Positions 7,515 to 13,831 of a DNA stretch of 15,037 bases are shown here, one piece after another. This stretch comes from Clostridia bacterium (lineage in GTDB: Bacteria; Bacillota_A; Clostridia; Oscillospirales; Acutalibacteraceae): contig JAILQN010000263.1 of the NCBI GenBank assembly GCA_024699005.1, positions 1-15,037 of the forward strand, read 5' to 3'. The notes below the pieces were generated by a model, which was given only the letters and a program-made list of their open reading frames with translations, was not told the DNA's origin and did no database searches. The first letter of the stretch is position 1. Each line of letters begins with the position of its first letter. The position numbers and the translations under genes are program-made.

Positions 7515-9017
7515 TTAAAACTCATCCATGAAATCAACAAAGTCTTCCGCAGTCCGAACCGTATTAAAGCCACTCGCTTTACGTCTGACGGATTCCATTT
7601 CATCGATCTTCGTCGAACCTATATCCGATATGGAGATTATTCCCCATTCGTCCCCTTCACTGCCCAGTTTGATCGACTGCAGCTTTTTGCCGTCAACTGA
7701 AACCGATATATCCAGACTTTCTCCTTCATAGTATTCCGCTTCGTCTTTGATCGATTCCTTAAGCTCAGCAGCCATTGTGTCGCCTATAAGCTTCCGGACT
7801 GTTTTGTTTCCGGAAGCGTACTCCGCCAGAGCGTTCAGCAGTACATCCAGATCCACTTTAATATCATACTGAGCCCGTCCGCCGCTTTTGGATTTTTCCA
7901 CCTTGAAAGCGCCGTCGGCGCCCGTCGCGATAAACTCAGCAACGGCAGAATAAAGCGCTTCAAAATCCTCCTCTGTAGCGGAAAAAAATGCCGCCTGGAT
8001 TTTTGCTTCCATAGTAAGAATGGAGAAACCGGCCGCATAATTTATATCCTCCGAGTGGATACGGTGAGCAAGATACGAAATAAACGAAGCCCCTAATGAT
8101 TTCACAACAGAATAATCGATATGCTTGTCTTTTATAATAGAAAAGCCGGCATCCAACCATCCCTGATAGGCATTGAATATAGTATCTTTTTGCGTTGCGT
8201 CTAATTCATTTTCATACTCATTTACCGCCGTGCTCAGTATGCTGTCTTTTTCTTTTGCCAGATCGGCAACATTGATTTCCCAGAACGGGTCATCTTCTTC
8301 TCCGCATACCAGAACCCCGTCCTGCAGACATGCCAGATAATACCCATCCTCAACACTCGCAAAACACTCGCTGGAAAGCAGATCTTTCCCGAAAACGATC
8401 TTGCCGGAGAAGAATGTTTCGCCGTCTTCCGAAATGCTCGCCGTCAGACTGCTGCTGTTAAAAACGGTATTATGCGCCGCCGAAAGCACGTCCAGCACAT
8501 AACTCTCATCCGAATTCTTCTGTGCGGAACTCTTTGCGGCGGAAAAAACGTCTCCTTCGACATGCCGGAAACGGGGGTATAAGACGATCCCGGCCACGAT
8601 AGCGGCGACAAGAACCACGGCAATCAGGATCGGCAGCAGTTTTTTCTTTGACGCTCCCTTTTTCTTGGTTTTGACGTCAACGTAGTAGTTTCCCGGATTC
8701 AGAGGCAACTGTCCCGGCTGCTGGCCCGGATACTGAACCTGCTGCTGAGCCTGCTGAGCCGGATACTGAACCTGCTGCTGAGCCTGCTGCCGGTCAGGAT
8801 ACTGAACCTGCTGCTGAGCCTGCTGCCGGTCAGGATACTGAGCCTGCTGCTGAACCGGCTGCCGGCCCGGATTCTGAGTCTGCTGCTGAGCCGGCTGCCA
8901 GCCCGGATACTGAACCTGCTGTTGAGCCTGCTGCTGAGCCGGATCTATGCTCTGTCCGCATGAAGGGCAGAATCTGAGTCCGTCCGCGACTTCATTGCCG
9001 CATCTTGAGCAATACAT
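7515..9017 (-). CDS. Zinc-ribbon, Gln/Pro-rich, membrane-anchored extracytoplasmic protein (ZR1)
   Basis: 500 residues. An N-terminal zinc ribbon (C3, C6, C17, C20; [10 protein letters not shown]) leads into about six 12-residue Gln/Pro repeats (29-99), a basic stretch (117-126), one membrane segment (about 127-146) and an external C-terminal domain of some 350 residues. The zinc ribbon should be cytoplasmic and the large domain outside. I do not recognise the external domain. Zinc-ribbon plus single-membrane-segment proteins are common in Firmicutes and often of unknown role. The ATG at 9017 is chosen because GAGAGG lies just upstream and the protein then begins like its paralogue; a TTG-type extension by ten codons is unlikely. 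It precedes the two exporter genes, 11 nt before ABC1, and could act with them as sensor, chaperone or substrate-capture protein; that is inference. It is a tandem paralogue of ZR2. Confidence 0.85.
   Translation of the reverse strand: MYCSRCGNEVADGLRFCPSCGQSIDPAQQQAQQQVQYPGWQPAQQQTQNPGRQPVQQQAQYPDRQQAQQQVQYPDRQQAQQQVQYPAQQAQQQVQYPGQQPGQLPLNPGNYYVDVKTKKKGASKKKLLPILIAVVLVAAIVAGIVLYPRFRHVEGDVFSAAKSSAQKNSDESYVLDVLSAAHNTVFNSSSLTASISEDGETFFSGKIVFGKDLLSSECFASVEDGYYLACLQDGVLVCGEEDDPFWEINVADLAKEKDSILSTAVNEYENELDATQKDTIFNAYQGWLDAGFSIIKDKHIDYSVVKSLGASFISYLAHRIHSEDINYAAGFSILTMEAKIQAAFFSATEEDFEALYSAVAEFIATGADGAFKVEKSKSGGRAQYDIKVDLDVLLNALAEYASGNKTVRKLIGDTMAAELKESIKDEAEYYEGESLDISVSVDGKKLQSIKLGSEGDEWGIISISDIGSTKIDEMESVRRKASGFNTVRTAEDFVDFMDEF
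8721..8933 (-). repeat. 36-bp coding minisatellite in ZR1
   Basis: About six tandem units encode the 12-residue consensus [12 protein letters not shown] (residues 29-99); the fifth unit lacks one codon. The third to sixth units are the most alike, suggesting recent slippage or unequal exchange. The repeat forms the linker between zinc ribbon and membrane segment. Confidence 0.85.
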
Positions 9018-9098
9018 AATAAAACCTCTCTTTTTTGATATATACAAAATGCCCGGGCTGTAATTTCATCCGTCCAAAGCCGTTCCGATGCATTTGGC

Positions 9099-9130
9099 AT
9101 TATAGTATCATTATAATATGAATAAATCAA
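9099..9130 (-). promoter_or_regulatory. Possible promoter region of ZR1
   Basis: An AT-rich stretch upstream of ZR1 has two TATAAT hexamers on the minus strand (9099-9104 and 9110-9115) and a TTGATT at 9125-9130. The spacing to the nearer TATAAT is 20 nt, longer than ideal, so the exact elements are uncertain. A promoter is expected here because a strong terminator lies just upstream. Confidence 0.4.
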
Positions 9131-9204
9131 TCATTTTTACAATAAACTTGCAAAAATCCGAAACAGGAGTCAGGACATAACCGGTCATTCTCTCACGGAA
9201 CTGA

Positions 9205-9310
9205 GCCGGCGCTACAGAAAAAAAGCCTGCGCGTCCGGCAGTAAGGCGCCGGATGCGCAGGCGATCCCGTGATTATTCAAAAGCCTGACCGACCGTCTGA
9301 TCCGAGGCGT
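9205..9310 (-). pseudogene. Relic of the 5' end of the ABC1 gene
   Basis: Downstream of ZR2, after the same 11-nt spacer that separates ZR1 from ABC1, comes a sequence matching the first 31 codons of ABC1 at 72 of 93 bases (hand count). In frame it reads RIRRSVRLLNNHGIACAS, against QIRRLTGLLKNHRIACVF in ABC1, and both continue to AQAFF. The start codon has become ACG, one T is lost from the T-run, and an in-frame TAG follows at 9214-9212. Similarity fades at about 9205. This marks the end of a tandem duplication that included a ZR gene and the start of ABC1. The hairpin within it now looks like a terminator. Confidence 0.85.
9218..9262 (-). terminator. Strong intrinsic terminator after ZR2, built from the ABC1 relic
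   Basis: On the minus-strand RNA, GCCUGCGCAUCCGGC (9262-9248), loop GCCUUACU and GCCGGACGCGCAGGC (9239-9225) form 14 of 15 Watson-Crick pairs with one A-C mismatch, followed by seven U (9224-9218). It lies about 60 nt after the ZR2 stop and should end transcription from the folP/ZR2 side. Confidence 0.85.
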
Positions 9311-9321
9311 TTTATAACTGT

Positions 9322-10758
9322 CTAATACTCATCCAAAAAGTCGGAAAAGTCATCCGCAGTATAAATCATATAGAAGTCATCCGCAGCCCGCGCTTTGGAC
9401 CTGACAGAATCCATTTCCGTGATCTTCGTTGAATCGATATCAGTAACAGAGATACTGAACTCATCGTTGAGACTGATCGACTGTATCTTTTTCTGATCGA
9501 TAATCGCCTTTATCCGGAGGCTTTCCCCTTTCAGGCCTTCCGCCGATTCTCTGAGATTTCCCGCAAGCCAGACACACCCTTCATCGCCGATGAGATGCCG
9601 GACCGTATCGTTTGCTGAAGCGTAATCCGCAAGAGAATTCAGCAGTGTATCAAGATCCACTGTGATATCATACTGCTTCTGTCCGCCGCTTCCGGATTTT
9701 TCCGCCGTAAAAGCGCCGCCGGCGCCGGAGGCGATAAACTCCGCAGCTGCAGAGTAAAGTGCTTCAAAATCCTCCTCTGTAGCGGTAACCCAGGAGGAAT
9801 TGATTTTATCCGCTCTTTCGGAGTCCGGCAAACCGGGGTCCAATGCCTGAAATCGAACAGAGTAAGAATAAGATGTCAGAAACTGGGCCGCTATTTGCTT
9901 AAAAACAGAATAATCGATATGATCATTTTTTACAGAAGATAAGTAAATACCCCACGATTCTTTCAAAACTTTGATCTGAGAATCTTTATATGAATCTTTT
10001 GCTTCTTCGGACAAAAAGGTATAATCCCTGAGTTTACTATCAACGTAAATTTCTACTAATCTGTCTTTTTCTTTTGCCAGATCTGTGACTTTGATTTCGA
10101 GGAACGCATCATCATCTTCTCCGTAAACCAGAACTCCGTCCTGCAGACATACCAAATAATCTCCGCCTTCAACAATCGCATAACACTCACTGGAGAGCAG
10201 ATCTTTGCCTAAAGCGATCTTGCCCGAGAAGTGCGTATAGCCGCCTTCCGAAATACGCAAAGTCAGGCTTTTGCTGTCAAAAACGGTATTATGTACCGCC
10301 GAAAGCACGTCCAGCACATAACTCTCAGCCGAATTCCTCTTTGCGGAACTCTTTGCGGCGGAAAAAACGTCTCCCTCACTCCGCTGCAGACGGGGCAACA
10401 CGACGATCCCCACAACGATGGCTGCGACAAGCACCACGGAGATAATGATCGGCAGCAGTATTTTCAAAGACCTCTTTTTTTTCTTGGGTTTGACGTCGCC
10501 ATGGTTATATCCCGGATCCGGCGGCAGCTGTCCCGGATATTGAGGCCACTGTTGCGCCTGCTGCCATGCCGGATACTGAACCTGCTGTTGAGCCTGCTGC
10601 CATTCCGGGTACTGAGTCTGCTGCGGAGCCTGCTGCTGTACCGGGTAAGGAGCCTGCTGCTGAGCCGGTTCGGCGCGGACAGCGTCCGCCGGCTGACCGC
10701 AGAAAGAACAGAATCTGACTCCCTCCGGAACTTCATTGCCGCATCGGGAACAATACAT
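9322..10758 (-). CDS. Zinc-ribbon, Gln/Pro-rich, membrane-anchored extracytoplasmic protein, paralogue (ZR2)
   Basis: 478 residues with the same plan as ZR1: zinc ribbon C3, C6, C17, C20; a shorter Gln/Pro linker (about three 12-residue units, 37-72); a Lys/Arg-rich stretch (90-96); a membrane segment (about 99-121); and an external domain. The blocks [11 protein letters not shown] (128-138) through LAKEKDR (228-234), [12 protein letters not shown] (326-337) through VRHLIGD, and the C-terminal STKITEMDSVR are nearly the same as in ZR1. Residues 235-325 between them are quite different. The ATG at 10758 has GAGG 9 nt upstream. It starts 42 nt after folP and may be read from that operon or from its own extended -10. 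Function not recognised; unlike ZR1 it has lost its downstream exporter, of which only a relic remains. Confidence 0.83.
   Translation of the reverse strand: MYCSRCGNEVPEGVRFCSFCGQPADAVRAEPAQQQAPYPVQQQAPQQTQYPEWQQAQQQVQYPAWQQAQQWPQYPGQLPPDPGYNHGDVKPKKKKRSLKILLPIIISVVLVAAIVVGIVVLPRLQRSEGDVFSAAKSSAKRNSAESYVLDVLSAVHNTVFDSKSLTLRISEGGYTHFSGKIALGKDLLSSECYAIVEGGDYLVCLQDGVLVYGEDDDAFLEIKVTDLAKEKDRLVEIYVDSKLRDYTFLSEEAKDSYKDSQIKVLKESWGIYLSSVKNDHIDYSVFKQIAAQFLTSYSYSVRFQALDPGLPDSERADKINSSWVTATEEDFEALYSAAAEFIASGAGGAFTAEKSGSGGQKQYDITVDLDTLLNSLADYASANDTVRHLIGDEGCVWLAGNLRESAEGLKGESLRIKAIIDQKKIQSISLNDEFSISVTDIDSTKITEMDSVRSKARAADDFYMIYTADDFSDFLDEY
10543..10650 (-). repeat. Short Gln/Pro coding repeat in ZR2
   Basis: About three degenerate 36-bp units encode PYPVQQQAPQQT, QYPEWQQAQQQV and QYPAWQQAQQWP. 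They match the ZR1 unit type but in fewer copies, so copy number has changed since duplication. Confidence 0.7.
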
Positions 10759-10778
10759 GATAAAACCTCGCTTTGTTG

Positions 10779-10787
10779 ATTATAACA
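10779..10787 (-). promoter_or_regulatory. Possible extended -10 promoter before ZR2
   Basis: TGTTATAAT on the minus strand fits the extended -10 pattern TGnTATAAT. It would start transcription about 14 nt before the ATG, just enough for the GAGG ribosome site. No recognisable -35 lies upstream; that region is the end of folP. Confidence 0.4.
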
Positions 10788-10800
10788 AACAGAAAAGCCT

Positions 10801-11616
10801 CTACGGGAACAGTACTCTGAGCATTTCTCTCGCCATTCTGACGTTATGCGTACGGACTATATTGGCGCCGCAGACCAACGCGGCGGAGTCGGCTATGGCG
10901 GACGCGAAATCGCGCTTGACGGGGTTCGGCTCGTTGATAAGATCGCCCAGAAAACGCTTTCTTGAAAGGGCGCACATCACAAAAGTCGGGTACTCCGCAA
11001 ACCAGGCGAAGTTGCCGAGTATCTCGGAATTCTCGTCCGTGGTCTTGGCAAATCCGAAGCCGGGGTCAAGGCAGATCTGCTCGTCCGCAATGCCTGCAGT
11101 GTGAGCGGATTCAAGACAGGAATCAAAATAGTCCAGTATCTCCTCAGAGACGGGCTTGCTTCTCTTTACGGTCGATCCGGCGTCGGCGCCGTCGGTATGA
11201 GTCATTATCCACCCCAGCGAGAAGCCCTTCACCACCGTGGAGATATAGGAATTGAACTTGCCGCTGACGTCGTTGATGATATTCACGCCCTTTTCCGCCG
11301 CGTACAGCGCGACGCGCCAGTTCGTGGTGTCGATGGACAGACACAGACCGGAGCCGGAGAGCTCGTCCAGCACGGGTTTTACGCGCTCCAGTTCTTCTTC
11401 GGTGGAGATCACCGCCGCGCCGGGACGTGTGGAAGCGCCGCCGATATCTATGATGTCGGCGCCTTCCTTTGCCATATTGCGTGCACGGCGTACCGCGGCG
11501 TCGGGATCAAGATAATTCCCGCCGTCGGAAAAGGAATCCGGTGTGACGTTCAGTATGCCCATGATAAGTGGCCTGTCGTCGTTAAAGGTCATATTTCCGC
11601 ATTTGAATGTTTTCAT
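10801..11616 (-). CDS. folP: Dihydropteroate synthase
   Basis: 271 residues, full length for the family. It joins dihydropterin pyrophosphate and p-aminobenzoate in folate synthesis, in the cytoplasm. Motifs in order: GILNVTPDSFSDGG (20-33), DIGGASTRPG (57-66), SIDT (94-97), INDVSG (114-119), DPGFGFAK (184-191), SRKRFLG (218-224) and RTH (255-257). Two departures from the usual pattern are visible: Ala61 where most enzymes have Glu in GGESTRPG, and MTHTDG (138-143) where an MHM-type segment is usual. The main pterin, phosphate and sulfonamide-site residues still look present. No other folate gene is in the window. The ATG is 3 nt after the comEA-like stop with no clear Shine-Dalgarno sequence, so translation is probably coupled to it. 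Confidence 0.93.
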   Translation of the reverse strand: MKTFKCGNMTFNDDRPLIMGILNVTPDSFSDGGNYLDPDAAVRRARNMAKEGADIIDIGGASTRPGAAVISTEEELERVKPVLDELSGSGLCLSIDTTNWRVALYAAEKGVNIINDVSGKFNSYISTVVKGFSLGWIMTHTDGADAGSTVKRSKPVSEEILDYFDSCLESAHTAGIADEQICLDPGFGFAKTTDENSEILGNFAWFAEYPTFVMCALSRKRFLGDLINEPNPVKRDFASAIADSAALVCGANIVRTHNVRMAREMLRVLFP

Positions 11617-11619
11617 GAT

Positions 11620-12183
11620 CTAAACCGTGATTTTGTCCGCTAATTGCTCAAATATGCCATCCCCTATGCCCGGCACGTCCTTTATTGCATAAATATCGGG
11701 AAACGCGCCGTTCGCATTGCGGTAAGCGATTATATCCTCCGCCCGCTTCTCACCGATACCGGGAAGGGATTTGAGTTCCTCTGTCCCGGCGGTGTTGATA
11801 TTTATAAGAATATCTGTCCCCTGCGTGCCGCCTATCGCCCTGACATCCGGCGCAGCCTCTGTCGGCGATGCCGCAGCCGGCGCTGCCGCAGCCCGCGAAG
11901 TCGTATCATTTTCCGCCGCTGTCGCTGTCGGAGGAATGACGACCTTCACATCATTCCCGCCGCGCAGATTCCTCATATCCAGAAGGATAAGGACGGCGAC
12001 TAAAATAAGAGCCGAGAGCAGCGCTATGTAAACGAAATCCCGTTTGTGGAACCTGCCTATCTCACGCCGGGTCTTTTCCGCCTGACGCTCCGAAAAACGC
12101 TCACGCCGCTCTTCGGCTGAAACGCGCCCGCCGCTGCCGTTCCCGGACTGATTGAGTTTATCACTTCCGTCGCCCATGATCAT
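11620..12183 (-). CDS. ComEA-like helix-hairpin-helix membrane protein
   Basis: 187 residues: a charged cytoplasmic N-terminus (1-49), one membrane segment (about 50-68), an Ala/Thr/Pro-rich external linker (75-115) and a ComEA-type C-terminus. That end has ININTAGTEELKSLPGIGEK (127-146) and a second PGIG (171-174), two helix-hairpin-helix motifs of the ComEA family. ComEA binds incoming double-stranded DNA outside the membrane during natural transformation. The linker takes the place of the SLBB region seen in B. subtilis ComEA. No comEB or comEC lies in the window, so a competence role is inference. The ATG at 12183 overlaps the previous stop (ATGA); an in-frame ATG two codons later is equally possible. 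Confidence 0.85.
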   Translation of the reverse strand: MIMGDGSDKLNQSGNGSGGRVSAEERRERFSERQAEKTRREIGRFHKRDFVYIALLSALILVAVLILLDMRNLRGGNDVKVVIPPTATAAENDTTSRAAAAPAAASPTEAAPDVRAIGGTQGTDILININTAGTEELKSLPGIGEKRAEDIIAYRNANGAFPDIYAIKDVPGIGDGIFEQLADKITV

Positions 12184-12395
12184 TCAAGGGAAAAATCCTC
12201 GTCGGAGTAAGCAGCATCCACGCTCTGCCTCGTCGGGATCCTTCTGAGCGGGTCGTATCTGAATTTTTTGCAGGATGAGTCCGGCAGCATTACGCCGCGC
12301 TTTTCGCATAAAACTCCCTCGCCGTCGGCGGTAAGCCTGCCCACGGCGCAGTATTTGCAGCTTGGAGCGACGTCCTTTGAAAACAGTTTGCTCAT
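12180..12395 (-). CDS. Small four-cysteine protein, probably metal-binding
   Basis: 71 residues starting MSKLFSKDVAPSCKYC. Cysteines at 13, 16, 30 and 42 suggest a zinc-binding or similar site, and a basic stretch RYDPLRRIPTR follows. There is no signal peptide or membrane segment. Short proteins of this layout occur in clostridial genomes, from general memory; I know of no function. The start at 12395 is preferred over an ATG four codons upstream because GGGGTG lies just before it. It is the first gene of the run into comEA and folP and overlaps comEA by 4 nt. Confidence 0.7.
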   Translation of the reverse strand: MSKLFSKDVAPSCKYCAVGRLTADGEGVLCEKRGVMLPDSSCKKFRYDPLRRIPTRQSVDAAYSDEDFSLE

Positions 12396-12425
12396 AAAGC
12401 ACCCCATTAATATTTCTCATTTTTT

Positions 12426-12454
12426 ATTTTACTACAAATATTATAATAATTCAA
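12426..12454 (-). promoter_or_regulatory. Sigma-A-type promoter of the small Cys protein, comEA-like, folP run
   Basis: On the minus strand, TTGAAT (12449-12454), a 17-nt spacer and TAAAAT (12426-12431), about 30 nt before the ATG at 12395. Divergent from the ATP-grasp promoter, with the -35 boxes 8 nt apart. Confidence 0.65.
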
Positions 12455-12462
12455 TGGAAAGT

Positions 12463-12490
12463 TTGACTTTACGACAAAAGGTAGTATAAT
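12463..12490 (+). promoter_or_regulatory. Sigma-A-type promoter of the ATP-grasp gene
   Basis: TTGACT (12463-12468), a 16-nt spacer and TATAAT (12485-12490), 32 nt before the ATG at 12523. A close match to consensus. Confidence 0.75.
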
Positions 12491-12522
12491 AATAAATATG
12501 CATAACCGAAAGGACCGTAATC

Positions 12523-13758
12523 ATGATAATAAAAGAAGAATCATTTATGCCCGTGATCCTGGGTGCGGACATCACAGCCTATTCACTTGCAAGGACATTT
12601 CACGAGGAATACGGTATCAGATCGCTCGTGGTTTCGCAGAGACGGGCGAGGATAATATCCGAAAGCCGGATAATCGAGAACCGGGTGATCCCGGGCCTCG
12701 ACGACGTAAACTTTCTTGTGGAACAGCTCGTGAAGATCGGAAAGGAATTCAGGGGCAAGAAACAGCTCATCCTTATGGGCTGCGGCGATTTTTACGTGCG
12801 CAATTTCGTGGATAACAAGGCCGTTTTGTCAGAGTATTATATCATTCCTTACGTCGATAAGGAGATCTACGATGAAATAGTCCTTAAGGACAAATTCTAC
12901 GAGATCTGCGACCGTCTCGACATAGACCACCCGAAGACCTACGTCTATAACTGCCGGCAGGAGAACGACCTGAAATTCGATTTCGACTACCCCGTTATCG
13001 CCAAGACCGCGAACTCCGCTCTTTACCACTACGCCGAGTTCCCGGGCAAACGGAAGATCTTCAGATTCGACAATGAGGAAGATCTGAGGGCGATGCTCGC
13101 AAACCTTGAAAAGTCCTCTTACGATTACAAATTCCTTATCCAGGATATGATACCTGGCGACGATGAATTCATGTATGTCCTGACCTGCTACTGCGACCAA
13201 AATTCCGACGTGAAGTTTGCCGCTCTGGGGCACAGTCTCCTGGAGGACCACACGCCCTCCGCCATCGGAAACCCCGTGGCGATCATAAACGTCGTCAACG
13301 ATAAAATAGTCGCGGACGCCGCGAAATTCCTGAAGGAAGTGCACTACACCGGTTTTGCGAATTTCGACATAAAATACGACAGCAGGAACGACACCTATAA
13401 TTTCTTCGAGATAAACGTGCGCCTGGGCAGGAGCAATTTCTACGTGACAGGCAGCGGCTTCAACACCGCGAAGTGGATAGTGGACGACCTCATTTATCAT
13501 AAAGACCTGGAATACACAATTGCCGACAAAGAAAATCTGTTCACCGTCGTGCCCAAAGGCATAATCATGCGCTACGTGAAGGACCCCGAGAACCGTGCCG
13601 CGGTCCAGAGGCTGTACCGCGAGGGCAAGGTGTCCTATCCCCTCGCCTATAAGGGTGATATGAGCCCGAAGAGAGCCTTCTACGTATACGCCTCGCTTAT
13701 GAATCAGTACCGGAAATACGCGGAGGTCGAAAGGGCGGAGAGAGCGAAAAACGGCTGA
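12523..13758 (+). CDS. ATP-grasp ligase, D-aspartate-ligase (peptidoglycan cross-bridge) family
   Basis: 411 residues. The whole length resembles the Enterococcus faecium D-aspartate ligase Aslfm as I remember it: FMPVILGADITAYSLARTF (8-26), LILMGCGDFY (82-91), LSEYYIIPYVD (102-112), FLIQDMIPGDDEFM (204-217), LLEDHTPSAIGN (239-250), YTGFANFDIKYD (275-286) and FEINVRLGRSNFY (295-307). K161 in YPVIAKTAN and E296/N298 fit ATP-grasp nucleotide and metal ligands. Aslfm adds beta-linked D-aspartate to the lysine of the peptidoglycan precursor in the cytoplasm; here the amino acid and acceptor are not proven, and another carboxylate-amine ligation is possible. Start: AAAGGA 8 nt before the ATG. It is a single-gene unit with its own promoter, divergent from the folP side and ended by a hairpin. 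Confidence 0.85.
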   Translation: MIIKEESFMPVILGADITAYSLARTFHEEYGIRSLVVSQRRARIISESRIIENRVIPGLDDVNFLVEQLVKIGKEFRGKKQLILMGCGDFYVRNFVDNKAVLSEYYIIPYVDKEIYDEIVLKDKFYEICDRLDIDHPKTYVYNCRQENDLKFDFDYPVIAKTANSALYHYAEFPGKRKIFRFDNEEDLRAMLANLEKSSYDYKFLIQDMIPGDDEFMYVLTCYCDQNSDVKFAALGHSLLEDHTPSAIGNPVAIINVVNDKIVADAAKFLKEVHYTGFANFDIKYDSRNDTYNFFEINVRLGRSNFYVTGSGFNTAKWIVDDLIYHKDLEYTIADKENLFTVVPKGIIMRYVKDPENRAAVQRLYREGKVSYPLAYKGDMSPKRAFYVYASLMNQYRKYAEVERAERAKNG

Positions 13759-13794
13759 CGGCAGATATCCGTATTATGTCAGGCGAAATATTCA

Positions 13795-13817
13795 CGGCGG
13801 AGCGTCATGCTCCGCCG
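13795..13817. terminator. Hairpin between convergent genes
   Basis: CGGCGGAGC (13795-13803), loop GTCAT and GCTCCGCCG (13809-13817) form a perfect 9-bp GC-rich stem, 36 nt after the ATP-grasp stop. CTTCGTTTGT follows on the plus strand, only moderately T-rich. It probably serves the ATP-grasp gene and may also act on the converging gene, whose stop lies at 13832. Confidence 0.55.
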
Positions 13818-13831
13818 CTTCGTTTGTACGC

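Noticed and set aside
8721..8933. CRISPR-like array
   Set aside because: The repeats are directly adjacent 36-bp coding units without spacers and keep the reading frame of ZR1.
7515..10758. Bacteriocin or lantibiotic export and immunity cluster
   Set aside because: No precursor-like small gene, leader peptidase domain or modification enzyme is visible near the exporter.
12829..13500. A 223-codon open frame on the minus strand
   Set aside because: It is antisense to the ATP-grasp gene, whose conserved motifs run through the same stretch.
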